DNA from: Paenibacillus oryzae
Lineage (GTDB): Bacteria > Bacillota > Bacilli > Paenibacillales > Paenibacillaceae
DNA length: 64,000 bases
Assembly (NCBI RefSeq): GCF_001675045.1
Contig: NZ_LYPA01000065.1
Location: 248,001-312,000, forward strand
Direction: 5' to 3'
Position numbers and translations under genes: made by a program. The notes beneath the pieces are model-generated. The model worked only from the letters and a program-made list of their open reading frames with translations, was not told the origin of the DNA and made no database searches. Positions 1-7,677 of the stretch are shown piece after piece; the stretch's first letter is position 1, and each line of letters opens with the position of its first letter.

Positions 1-585
1 AAGGAAACATCGCGCTTGGAGCGTATGGTGGCGGATTTGCTTAATTACAACGCTTTTTCTTCTGGCTCACTGGAGGTTACAAAGGATGTGCTGGATCTGT
101 GTGCGCTTATACAGGAAATTATTTATCAGTGGGGGATCGCGCATGAGGATGCGGGTGCGGATATTCAGTTTCATTGCGCAGAAAAATCTATGTTTATCGT
201 AGGCGATGCGCTTCGCATTCAGCAAATTATGGTTAATTTATTGAATAACGGGCTTCAATCTGCCCATCCCGGCCGACCGCTGCAAATGAAGGTCCGTCTA
301 GCCATTGCAAACGGCTCCGCTGTCATTGAAGTGGAGGATAACGGCTCCGGCATTCCGGAGCTTGAGCAGCCTTATATATTCGAGCGCTTTTTTCGGGGAG
401 AGCATAAAAAAAGGACCACGAGAGGACTGGGCTTAGGCCTGACCTACAGCCGCTTGTTGGCCCGGGCGCAAGGCGGAGAATTAAAGCTTGCCCGAAGCTC
501 GGCGCAAGGAAGCGTTTTTGCATTGGAGCTGGGCTGCCCTGAGACTGTTGCTGGCAGTGCCAAAGGCTTGGGCAAGCCAAATTAG
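1..585 (+). CDS. Sensor histidine kinase, C-terminal part (truncated by window edge)
   Basis: The reading frame is open from base 1, so the gene starts outside the window. What is visible is the end of the dimerisation helix (KETSRLERMV) followed by a complete HATPase_c domain. That domain has an N box (VNLLNNGLQ), G1 box (DNGSGIP), F box (IFERFFRG) and G2 box (GLGLGLTYSR). These are the ATP-binding motifs of two-component sensor kinases, which autophosphorylate on a histidine and pass the phosphate to a response regulator. The input domains, phospho-acceptor histidine and partner regulator lie upstream and cannot be seen. The ligand is therefore unknown. Confidence 0.9.
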   Translation, partial: KETSRLERMVADLLNYNAFSSGSLEVTKDVLDLCALIQEIIYQWGIAHEDAGADIQFHCAEKSMFIVGDALRIQQIMVNLLNNGLQSAHPGRPLQMKVRLAIANGSAVIEVEDNGSGIPELEQPYIFERFFRGEHKKRTTRGLGLGLTYSRLLARAQGGELKLARSSAQGSVFALELGCPETVAGSAKGLGKPN

Positions 586-663
586 GCAGATAAGGATTTG
601 CATTGCGCACTTGTATCTTGGTATCTTATTCATAAGTCAGAAGCTGCAAGGAGGATCACAGGT

Positions 664-1758
664 TTGGGCAAAAAAAGATTTGCGAATCTGAATCGGGTTG
701 AACCGCATAATTCCTATAAGCAGTTTAACAGGTGGAGACAGGAACGAATGGGCAAGCAGCGGCTTAAGGATTATTCCTATCAGGTGCCGTGTGTAGAGGC
801 CGACAAAACGTTTCTGCAGCGAAACCGGACGACGCCAACCTTGACCTGGGTGGGCCACTCCACCTTTTTGATTCAATTCCAGGGTCAAAATATTATTACA
901 GATCCCGTGTGGTCCAGCCGTATGGCCTTTCATAAAAGACTGGCCCCGCCGGGTATTCCTATTGATGATGTGCCGTCCATCGACGTGATTCTGATCTCGC
1001 ATTCCCATTATGACCATCTCAGCATCAGCTCCATTCGCCGTTTGGCCGGCGGCAAGCAGCTGCTTGTGCCGGCTGGTCTTAGCGCCAAGCTGAGATTAAA
1101 GGGCTTCTCCAGAGTAAAGGAGCTGCATTGGTGGGAATCCGTCACGATTGGAGCGGTTAAATATACGTTTGTGCCTTCCCAGCATTCCACGCGCAGAAAT
1201 CCATGGGACAGCAACAGCTCCCATTGGGGCGGCTGGATGTTAGAGGCGGTCCAGCATCCCCACAGCGGAAGATTTGCAAGCGAAGCAGGCGGCGACATGA
1301 ATCGGACCTCCGGGGATGAACCCGCCGCACGGCAAAAAGGCGAAGCTGCGGCTGCCGGGAATGAAGTGGCTGCGTCCGCCGAGCCACAGAAGGAGCGGAG
1401 CGCGGCAAGCTGTATTTATTTTGCAGGCGACAGCGGTTATTTTTCCGGCTTCAAGGATATCGGGAAACGATTTAATGTAGATATAGCGTTAATGCCGATA
1501 GGCGCCTATGAGCCGGAATGGTTTATGGGGCCGCAGCACGTTACGCCGGAGGAGGCGCTTCGCGCCTTTAAGGACACGGGAGCATCGGTGTTTGTGCCGA
1601 TGCATTACGGCGCTTTCAAGCTGGCGGACGATACGCCAAGAGAGGCGCTGGACCGGCTGGAGGCCGAGCGGCGCCGTCTGAAATTGCCGGAGGAGAGAGT
1701 TGTTGTATTGCCGGTTGGACATGTGTGGCAGCCGAACGAATGGCTGAAAAAGCTGTAA
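664..1758 (+). CDS. Metallo-beta-lactamase-fold hydrolase, NAPE-PLD/UlaG type
   Basis: A 364-residue zinc-dependent hydrolase. The metal motif HSHYDH is at about residues 113-118, after WVGHSTF (about 62-68) and TDPVW. A second metal region reads FAGDSGYF at about 253, with a late HYGAF histidine. This arrangement fits the N-acyl-phosphatidylethanolamine phospholipase D-related branch, whose bacterial substrates are mostly unknown. I chose TTG at 664 because AAGGAGG lies at 648-654 with normal spacing; a TTG at 598 has no such site. Unusual is an Ala/Glu/Gly-rich low-complexity insertion at about residues 196-249, between the GGWML strand and IYFAGD, where relatives usually have a short loop. 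Confidence 0.85.
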   Translation: MGKKRFANLNRVEPHNSYKQFNRWRQERMGKQRLKDYSYQVPCVEADKTFLQRNRTTPTLTWVGHSTFLIQFQGQNIITDPVWSSRMAFHKRLAPPGIPIDDVPSIDVILISHSHYDHLSISSIRRLAGGKQLLVPAGLSAKLRLKGFSRVKELHWWESVTIGAVKYTFVPSQHSTRRNPWDSNSSHWGGWMLEAVQHPHSGRFASEAGGDMNRTSGDEPAARQKGEAAAAGNEVAASAEPQKERSAASCIYFAGDSGYFSGFKDIGKRFNVDIALMPIGAYEPEWFMGPQHVTPEEALRAFKDTGASVFVPMHYGAFKLADDTPREALDRLEAERRRLKLPEERVVVLPVGHVWQPNEWLKKL

Positions 1759-1883
1759 GGCGCCTGCGTTCATAAGCTAGGGGGATTATGTCTTCAGTCC
1801 CTGCCGAACCTGGCCAGCCCAAGACGCGTAGTCATGAACCCGGATTTCCGTGTATTTAAAAGGATGAATGCCCCTTCATACTA

Positions 1884-1892
1884 TGGTATAAT
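1884..1892 (+). promoter_or_regulatory. Extended -10 promoter of the ABC-F gene
   Basis: TGGTATAAT is a perfect extended -10 element. The -35 region is weak (ATGAAT, 17 bp upstream). It lies about 40 bp before the chosen start at 1933 and inside the longest possible reading frame, which argues against the upstream ATG at 1834. Confidence 0.6.
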
Positions 1893-1932
1893 AGTTCGAG
1901 AAATTATCGTAGTGAAGGACGGGATAGCAAAA

Positions 1933-3552
1933 ATGATCAGTACAAGCGGCATTACGCTTCGTTTCGGCAAGAAACCGCTGTTCGAAGATGTTAATATCAA
2001 ATTTACGCCGGGCAATTGCTATGGCTTGATTGGAGCTAACGGCGCAGGCAAATCAACCTTTCTGAAAATTTTGTCCGGAGAGGTGGAGCAATCCTCCGGC
2101 GAGGTTCATATTACACCTGGCGAGCGCCTGGCTGTTTTAAAGCAAAACCATTATGAATACGACAACTTCAAGGTGCTGGAAACGGTCATTATGGGCCATA
2201 AAAAGCTCTATGAGGTGATGAAGGAAAAGGATGCGCTGTACGCCAAAGCCGACTTTACGGATGAAGACGGCATGCGCGCTGGCGAGCTTGAAGCGGAATT
2301 TGCCGATATGAACGGCTGGGAAGCGGAGTCCGAAGCAGCGGAAATGCTGAATGGACTTGGCATAACGACCGATATGCACGATAAATTGATGTCGGAGCTG
2401 GGCGGCAACGAGAAGGTTCGCGTTTTGCTGGCGCAAGCCTTGTTTGGCTCGCCTCATATCTTGCTGCTCGATGAGCCTACCAACCATTTGGATATTGAAT
2501 CCATTCGCTGGCTGGAGGATTTTCTGGCCAAATATGAAGGCACAGTTATCGTTGTCAGCCATGACAGGCATTTCCTGAATACGGTGTGTACCCACATCGC
2601 TGACATCGACTTTGGAAAAATCCAGATGTATGTAGGCAACTACGACTTCTGGTATGAATCCAGCCAGCTGGCCCTGTCGCTTCAACGCTCGGAGAACAAA
2701 AAGAAGGAAGACAAAATTAAAGAGCTCCAGGCGTTTATTCAACGCTTCAGCGCCAATAAATCCAAGTCCAAGCAAGCGACCTCGCGTAAAAAGCTGCTGG
2801 ACAAAATTACGCTGGACGATATTCGTCCATCTAACCGCAAATATCCGTTTATCCTGTTTAAGGGAGAGCGCGAGGCAGGCAAGCAGCTTCTGCTGGTTGA
2901 AGGCTTGACCAAATCCATCGAAGGCGAAAAGCTGTTCGACAACCTGACGCTGACCATCAACAAAGGCGACAAAATTGCTTTTGTTGGTCCAAACGGGCTG
3001 CCTAAAACGACGTTTTTCCAAACGATCGCAGGCGAGCTGGAGCCGGATGCGGGCACGTACTCCTGGGGTGTAACAACGACGCGGGCTTATTTCCCGAAAG
3101 ACAACTCCGCTTATTTTGAAGGAGTCGATCTTAATTTGGTGGAGTGGCTGCGCCAATATTCCAAGGACCCGGATGAAACGTTCCTGCGCGGCTTCCTTGG
3201 CCGTATGCTGTTTTCCGGCGACGATGCCATGAAGAAAGCCAGCGTATTGTCCGGCGGCGAAAAAGTGCGCTGCATGTTGTCCAAAATGATGCTGGAAGGC
3301 GCCAACGTGTTTATTCTTGACGAGCCAACCAACCACTTGGATCTGGAATCCATTACGGCGCTTAATAATGGATTGATCGACACGGACTGCACCATTTTGT
3401 TCACCTCGCATGACCATCAGTTCGTTCAAACGGTTGCTAACCGGATCATCGAATTTACGCCAAACGGCGTTATTGACCGGATGACAACGTATGATGAGTA
3501 TCTCGAAAGCGCGGAGATTAAAGAGCTGCGCGAGCGCATGTACTCCGTATAA
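1933..3552 (+). CDS. ABC-F family ATPase (YkpA/YbiT-like)
   Basis: A 539-residue soluble protein with two ABC cassettes and no membrane segment, as in the ABC-F family of ribosome-associated translation factors. Cassette 1 has Walker A GANGAGKST (34-42), an atypical signature LGGNE (156-160), Walker B LLLDEPTNHLD and VSHDRHF. A charged linker (about 240-310) follows. Cassette 2 has a degenerate Walker A, GPNGLPKTT (352-360), a normal signature LSGGE (439-443), ILDEPTNHLD and TSHDHQF. In the paired dimer this predicts one canonical ATP site and one doubly degenerate site. The start at 1933 follows the promoter at 1884-1892 and a weak GAAGGA site. Exact role (antibiotic protection or translation regulation) is unknown. 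Confidence 0.9.
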   Translation: MISTSGITLRFGKKPLFEDVNIKFTPGNCYGLIGANGAGKSTFLKILSGEVEQSSGEVHITPGERLAVLKQNHYEYDNFKVLETVIMGHKKLYEVMKEKDALYAKADFTDEDGMRAGELEAEFADMNGWEAESEAAEMLNGLGITTDMHDKLMSELGGNEKVRVLLAQALFGSPHILLLDEPTNHLDIESIRWLEDFLAKYEGTVIVVSHDRHFLNTVCTHIADIDFGKIQMYVGNYDFWYESSQLALSLQRSENKKKEDKIKELQAFIQRFSANKSKSKQATSRKKLLDKITLDDIRPSNRKYPFILFKGEREAGKQLLLVEGLTKSIEGEKLFDNLTLTINKGDKIAFVGPNGLPKTTFFQTIAGELEPDAGTYSWGVTTTRAYFPKDNSAYFEGVDLNLVEWLRQYSKDPDETFLRGFLGRMLFSGDDAMKKASVLSGGEKVRCMLSKMMLEGANVFILDEPTNHLDLESITALNNGLIDTDCTILFTSHDHQFVQTVANRIIEFTPNGVIDRMTTYDEYLESAEIKELRERMYSV

Positions 3553-3628
3553 GCGACATCAGCACTGAAGTTAGATAGATCTCTGTTTTTAACACAGGCA
3601 ATGTTTTTTACAAAATTAAATTTTTTGT

Positions 3629-3665
3629 AAGCCGGCTGCTCCTGTATGGGGCGCCGGCTTTTGTT
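3629..3665 (+). terminator. Rho-independent terminator after the ABC-F gene
   Basis: AAGCCGGC (3629-3636) pairs with GCCGGCTT (3653-3660) around a 16-nt loop and is followed by T residues. The stretch 3666-3871 up to the next gene holds only a possible -10 (TATGAT at 3831-3836) and the ribosome site of that gene. Confidence 0.75.
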
Positions 3666-3871
3666 ATCCCTCTGGTCTTCCAGGCTCTGAAATCCCGCTG
3701 TACGTCTGCATAAAAGGCAAAGTTGGCTTAGGGCGGAAATTTGTGGACAGAAGCATTTGTGTTGCGCTAGTGCATAAAGTTGCGTATGCGGCAAACACTG
3801 TTTCTCTAGACCCACACAGGTTTGCTCGGGTATGATACCGATAGAGAAATAAATGGAACGAGCAGGAGGGC

Positions 3872-4780
3872 TTGACACTGGATCAGTACAATGACATTAA
3901 AAAGGGCGAAAAGGGAGCATGGGTTAGCATTGTCGCTTACCTGGCCTTAACGTCCTTGAAGTTGGGAGTAGGCTATTGGTATGCCTCCGAAGCGTTGGTT
4001 GCAGACGGTTTTAACAATTTAACAGATATCGCCGCGTCGCTTGCTGTTTTGATCGGGCTGCGCATTTCGCAGAAGCCGCCGGACCAGGACCATCAATATG
4101 GCCATTTTCGAGCGGAAACGATTGCGGCTTTGATTGCATCGTTTATTATGGCCACGGTAGGCCTGCAGGTGCTCATAACGGCAGCCAGCTCGCTGTTCAA
4201 GGGGACGCATTCCACTCCCCATATTTTGACCGCCGTTGTGGCTTTGTTTGCCGCAGCTTGCATGCTTGGCGTCTATTGGTACAATAACCGGCTGGCCAAA
4301 CAAATTAACAGTATGGCTTTAAGAGCAGCCGCAAAAGATAACTTGTCCGATGCGCTTGTCAGTATTGGCGCGGCAATCGGCATTTTTGGAGCGCAGCTTG
4401 GTTTGCCTTGGCTGGACCCCGTAGCGGCGCTGGCCGTTGGTTTTATTATTTGCAAAACGGCATGGAGCATCTTCTATAGCTCGACACATGCGTTAACGGA
4501 TGGCTTTGATGAGCAGGAGCTGACCTCGCTTCGCTCGACGATAGCCAAAACCAATGGCGTCAAGTCGATTAAGGATATAAAAGCGCGCATTCACGGCAGT
4601 AATGTGTTAGTGGACGTGGTTGTAATGGTGGATGCAGATTTATCATTGGTGGAAGGCCACCGCATCTGCGACGAAATTGAAAAACGGATGGGCCGCAAGC
4701 ATAATATTATGAACGTTCACGTCCATGTGGAGCCTCTTATTGGCGACAAAGCAGATAGTTTACCGCATGGAGCAAGCTAA
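3872..4780 (+). CDS. Cation diffusion facilitator family metal transporter
   Basis: About 302 residues with six predicted membrane segments and a cytoplasmic C-terminal domain. These are the hallmarks of CDF proton/divalent-metal antiporters that export metals such as Zn, Fe or Mn. ADGFNNLTD in the second helix and DNLSD in the fifth match the two transport-site motifs; the usual HxxxD is replaced by NxxTD, as in MamB/YeaB-type members. The C-terminal region ends in MNVHVHVEPL. The start is ambiguous. AGGAGGG (3864-3870) sits one base before TTG at 3872, but at ideal distance from an in-frame CTG at 3878; no in-frame ATG is near. Confidence 0.9.
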   Translation: MTLDQYNDIKKGEKGAWVSIVAYLALTSLKLGVGYWYASEALVADGFNNLTDIAASLAVLIGLRISQKPPDQDHQYGHFRAETIAALIASFIMATVGLQVLITAASSLFKGTHSTPHILTAVVALFAAACMLGVYWYNNRLAKQINSMALRAAAKDNLSDALVSIGAAIGIFGAQLGLPWLDPVAALAVGFIICKTAWSIFYSSTHALTDGFDEQELTSLRSTIAKTNGVKSIKDIKARIHGSNVLVDVVVMVDADLSLVEGHRICDEIEKRMGRKHNIMNVHVHVEPLIGDKADSLPHGAS

Positions 4781-4816
4781 AAAAGCGCAGTTTCGGTAGT
4801 GCTCAAGGAGTGGTAA

Positions 4817-4876
4817 ATGAATCCATTCCCGGGCGGCATACTGAAAAATGAGTCTAAAGTCCTGAAACCTGTATGA
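4817..4876 (+). CDS. Possible 19-residue small ORF
   Basis: AAGGAG (4805-4810) precedes an ATG by 6 nt. The frame encodes 19 residues beginning MNPFPGGILKN and ends at TGA 4874-4876. A strong intrinsic terminator follows at 4961-4996. It could be a short peptide gene, a regulatory leader or a chance frame; I know of no family. Nothing else is recognisable in 4781-4960 apart from imperfect inverted repeats. Confidence 0.3.
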   Translation: MNPFPGGILKNESKVLKPV

Positions 4877-4960
4877 GAAGGTCCTCATTTTCTAGGCCAT
4901 TCATACATTCTGCGTATTTCAGTCTGCCCTAAGGCTAATGTACAAAATGGTTAATTAAGA

Positions 4961-4996
4961 AAGGCATTCCTGCTGCGCGGGAATGCCTTTTATTAA
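4961..4996 (+). terminator. Rho-independent terminator
   Basis: AAGGCATTCC (4961-4970) pairs perfectly with GGAATGCCTT (4980-4989), followed by a T-rich tail. It closes the CDF transporter transcript or a small RNA carrying the 19-codon frame. Confidence 0.8.
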
Positions 4997-5199
4997 TTTT
5001 CTCTCAGCAAAAAGGGTAATTCGCTGTGCCCAGCCAAGGCAAAAGGCTTTTGGGAAAATGGGTGGATGCTGGTCGCTGAACGCCATGTCTACAATGGATG
5101 TTGTACACGCCGATGTCGGCAATGAGGCAGAGAGGCTGCTCCCGATTTATTGACAGCCGATCTTACCACAAACACAACAAGGAGGCGTTATTCAGCATC
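4997..5199 (+). other. Leader region of the NlpC/P60 gene
   Basis: It contains an inverted repeat TACAA-6-TTGTA at 5090-5105 and a perfect GCCGA-TG-TCGGC hairpin at 5109-5120. There is a lone TTGACA at 5150-5155 without a convincing -10. I looked for a ydaO-type c-di-AMP riboswitch, common before such wall hydrolases, and saw none of its conserved blocks. Confidence 0.3.
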
Positions 5200-6369
5200 A
5201 TGAAAACATCCATGAAACACAAGTTGGCGACTGCAGGCATTGCTGCAGCACTGTTATTAGGCTCCGCTGCATTTGCTCCCGCACCTAGCGCATATGCGGC
5301 ACAAACCGCAGAGGTAGTATGGGGCGTCAATATGCGCACTTCACCTTCATCATCGGGCTCAATTGTCCGCATGCTTCAAAAAGGAGAAACGATCACCGTG
5401 CTGGAGTCGGCTGGAACCGGCTGGTATAAAGTTAGCGACAATAAAGGAGCGACGGGGTATATCTCCTCCGCATCCAAATATACACAGCTTGGCAAGGTCT
5501 CGTCAGGCAGCGGGACAAGCACTAGCGCAACCGGAAGCGGCACTACTGCTGGAAATTCAGATGCCGTAGCTTCGTTAACCGGCGTCATTAAAAAATCGGT
5601 ATCATTCCGCAAGTCGCCATCCACAAGCGGACAAAGACTGCGTTATTTGCAAGCAGGCGAGCAGGTCAGCGTTTTGGCCAAAACAAACAGCAGCTGGTAC
5701 GAGGTAATGGATAGCAGCGGTACAAAAGGGTATGTGACAACGCAATCTCAATATATGACGGTAAGCGGGGGCTCCAGCCTAAGCGGCGGCAATACGGAGG
5801 GAAGCGGTTCAAGCGGCAGCACGGATAGCGGAAACAGCAGCAGTGGAAGCTCTAACAGCGGCAGCACAGGGTCCAGCGGAAGCACAGGCTCAAGTGGCAG
5901 CACAGGCTCAACCGCAGGCAGTACAACAAATTCATCTGTGGAGAAGGTCATTGCCGCAGGAATGAAATATTTGGGCACGCCGTATGAATACGGTTCTGAT
6001 CGCAGCAATACCAAAACATTCGATTGCTCCGACTTTACTCGCCAGGCGTTCAAGGATGCACTCGGCATTACAATTCCTGCCGATTCCCGCAAGCAAGGCG
6101 CATATGTAAAAGATAAAGGAAATGCGGTTACAGATATAAGCAAGCTGAAGCGCGGAGATTTGATGTTCTTTATGTCTTATAAGGGTTCATCCAAATCTTC
6201 TTACAGCGGCTTGAATAAGTCGACTCAAACGATTACGCATGTGGGCATTTATTTGGGTAACGGTCAAATTTTGCACACGTATTCCAAGGAAAGCGGCGGA
6301 GTAAAAACAGATACGATTACCGGAAAGCATTGGGAATATCGCTTCCTGTTTGGCGGCAGCGCATTGTAA
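5200..6369 (+). CDS. Secreted SH3b-SH3b-NlpC/P60 peptidoglycan endopeptidase
   Basis: A 389-residue exported cell-wall hydrolase. Residues 1-33 form a signal peptide (KHK, a hydrophobic stretch, cleavage near AYA-AQ). Two bacterial SH3 domains follow at about 38-97 and 126-188, then a Ser/Gly/Thr linker (about 189-246). The NlpC/P60 domain is at about 247-389 with Cys276 (FDCSDFT), His347 (THVGIY) and His359 (ILHTY) as the likely triad. The family cleaves D-gamma-glutamyl-diaminopimelate links in stem peptides. The ribosome site AAGGAGG (5179-5185) is 14 nt from ATG 5200, somewhat far; ATG 5212 is an alternative. It stands alone between two terminators. Confidence 0.93.
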   Translation: MKTSMKHKLATAGIAAALLLGSAAFAPAPSAYAAQTAEVVWGVNMRTSPSSSGSIVRMLQKGETITVLESAGTGWYKVSDNKGATGYISSASKYTQLGKVSSGSGTSTSATGSGTTAGNSDAVASLTGVIKKSVSFRKSPSTSGQRLRYLQAGEQVSVLAKTNSSWYEVMDSSGTKGYVTTQSQYMTVSGGSSLSGGNTEGSGSSGSTDSGNSSSGSSNSGSTGSSGSTGSSGSTGSTAGSTTNSSVEKVIAAGMKYLGTPYEYGSDRSNTKTFDCSDFTRQAFKDALGITIPADSRKQGAYVKDKGNAVTDISKLKRGDLMFFMSYKGSSKSSYSGLNKSTQTITHVGIYLGNGQILHTYSKESGGVKTDTITGKHWEYRFLFGGSAL

Positions 6370-6415
6370 CTTATACTAATTACAGGGTGCTGTTAAACAT
6401 TGTGATTGTAAAATC

Positions 6416-6449
6416 AGGCTAACCAGAGTTTATCTGGTTGGCCTTTTGC
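6416..6449 (+). terminator. Rho-independent terminator after the NlpC/P60 gene
   Basis: AGGCTAACCAGA pairs with TCTGGTTGGCCT across a 5-nt loop and runs into TTTT. Confidence 0.75.
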
Positions 6450-6451
6450 AT

Positions 6452-6533
6452 AAAAAAACGGGCTTCCGACTGCCGCTTAACTCTGCCGCTTTGTCAGCGG
6501 TTGAATAAGGAACGACGTTGCGAAGCACCCGTT
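6452..6533 (-). terminator. Rho-independent terminator of the minus-strand VTT gene
   Basis: Read on the minus strand, AACGGGTGCTTC pairs with GGAAGCCCGTT and ends in a run of seven T. An inner CCGCT/AGCGG stem at about 6486-6500 makes this a compound hairpin. It is back to back with the plus-strand terminator at 6416-6449. Confidence 0.7.
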
Positions 6534-6562
6534 ATATTTTGAATGACATTAAGGCTGTTTTA

Positions 6563-7297
6563 TTAAGACTGTACGGTGCGCTGATGCTTTGCATCAGGAA
6601 CAATAAGATTATCTTTATCCGCTGCAGGATCAGCATTAGCGGATTTTGTATCAAGAGAGGGCTCTTCGAGCTCCAGCGTTTCCTGCTGCACGTCTTCTGA
6701 CGGAGCATTTTCGGCTAGCGCTAGCGCGGCTGCCGCTTTCTTTTTGCGGATACGGCTTCTTACATAAAGGAACACGGCAATCAAAGGAATACTGCCGATA
6801 AAAATATAGATTGAAATGTCTTTAACCATGGAGTGTGCGGAAAGTCCAAACAAATAAAAGAGAATGCCAACGACATAAAACTTGATGGCGCGGCCCAAAG
6901 CGGCATAAGCTATCAATCGCCATAGCGGAAAGTTGAGACAGCCAGAAAGGATAGTAAATACTTTGAATGGAATGGGGGTAAAGGAGCCGATCAAAATAGC
7001 AGCTTCACCGTTTTTCTGAAACCGGGTAGTGGCGGCATCAATCCATTCCTTTTTCAAAAAGCGGTAAAGGACCGATTTACCCATAATCTTGCCCAAATAA
7101 TATCCGACAGGAGTACCAAGCAAGCAGCCTATATAACCTACAGTCGCAAGCCAAATAGCATTGGAAGGGTTGATTGCGCTGAGCGAAACCTGTGAATAAA
7201 AAGCGGGAATAGGGAAAATAATGGCATCCAGAAAGGAGTGGATGAATAATCCCAAGGGGCCGTGATGTTTAAGAAGATCGAGAAAGGTTTGGAACAT
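6563..7297 (-). CDS. VTT/DedA-superfamily membrane protein (YqaA-like)
   Basis: A 244-residue integral membrane protein. Its VTT (SNARE-associated) core contains PIPAFYSQV and the typical reentrant-loop motif GSFTPIPFKVFTILSG, followed by more hydrophobic segments. The C-terminal 50 residues are charged and cytoplasmic (RSRIRKKKAAAA, then Glu/Asp-rich). DedA-superfamily proteins are lipid scramblases or flippases linked to undecaprenyl-phosphate or phospholipid recycling; this branch is less studied. AAAGGAGC precedes ATG at 7297. An extended -10 lies upstream and a dedicated terminator follows, so it is probably monocistronic. Confidence 0.85.
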   Translation of the reverse strand: MFQTFLDLLKHHGPLGLFIHSFLDAIIFPIPAFYSQVSLSAINPSNAIWLATVGYIGCLLGTPVGYYLGKIMGKSVLYRFLKKEWIDAATTRFQKNGEAAILIGSFTPIPFKVFTILSGCLNFPLWRLIAYAALGRAIKFYVVGILFYLFGLSAHSMVKDISIYIFIGSIPLIAVFLYVRSRIRKKKAAAALALAENAPSEDVQQETLELEEPSLDTKSANADPAADKDNLIVPDAKHQRTVQS

Positions 7298-7333
7298 GCA
7301 GCTGGCTCCTTTATCGTTTGACTATTCTGCTTC

Positions 7334-7342
7334 AGTATAGCA
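7334..7342 (-). promoter_or_regulatory. Extended -10 for the VTT gene
   Basis: On the minus strand the sequence reads TGCTATACT, an extended -10, about 37 bp before the ATG at 7297. No good -35 is visible. The 380-bp divergent gap 7298-7677 holds this promoter, the MFS promoter and otherwise unremarkable DNA. Confidence 0.45.
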
Positions 7343-7569
7343 TACGTTCCACGTTCATTCATCACTAACAATTAAAGTAAAACATTACATTTGAATGATA
7401 TCCGGAAGTGATGCCACTCACAGTGGGGATGTGATGGAACTAAAGCAAGGCCTAATCATGTATACGGAATAGCGGTGCTGAGGTTTCAAAAAAAAATATG
7501 CAATTTGGCCTATATTTGGAGTCGCCTGCGTCAGGATAGTCCGGCGTGCGAGTTTTGTCATTTTTTGCT

Positions 7570-7598
7570 TTGCCGTCTGGCGGAAGGAAGCGTATAGT
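7570..7598 (+). promoter_or_regulatory. Sigma-A-like promoter of the MFS gene
   Basis: TTGCCG (7570-7575), a 17-bp spacer, then TATAGT (7593-7598). This leaves an 80-nt purine-rich leader before ATG 7678. Confidence 0.5.
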
Positions 7599-7677
7599 GG
7601 ATAGTACGGACATGACTCGGAGCCAAATGAAAACGGAAAGGGGAAAAGATAAAGAAACGGAAAGGAGTTGGAGGTTA

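Noticed and set aside
2137..3429. A 430-codon minus-strand frame opposite the ABC-F gene
   Set aside because: Antisense shadow of a clear ABC-F protein; no ribosome site or motif.
4997..5199. Possible c-di-AMP (ydaO) riboswitch before the NlpC/P60 gene
   Set aside because: Such riboswitches often precede wall hydrolases, but none of the conserved sequence blocks could be found.
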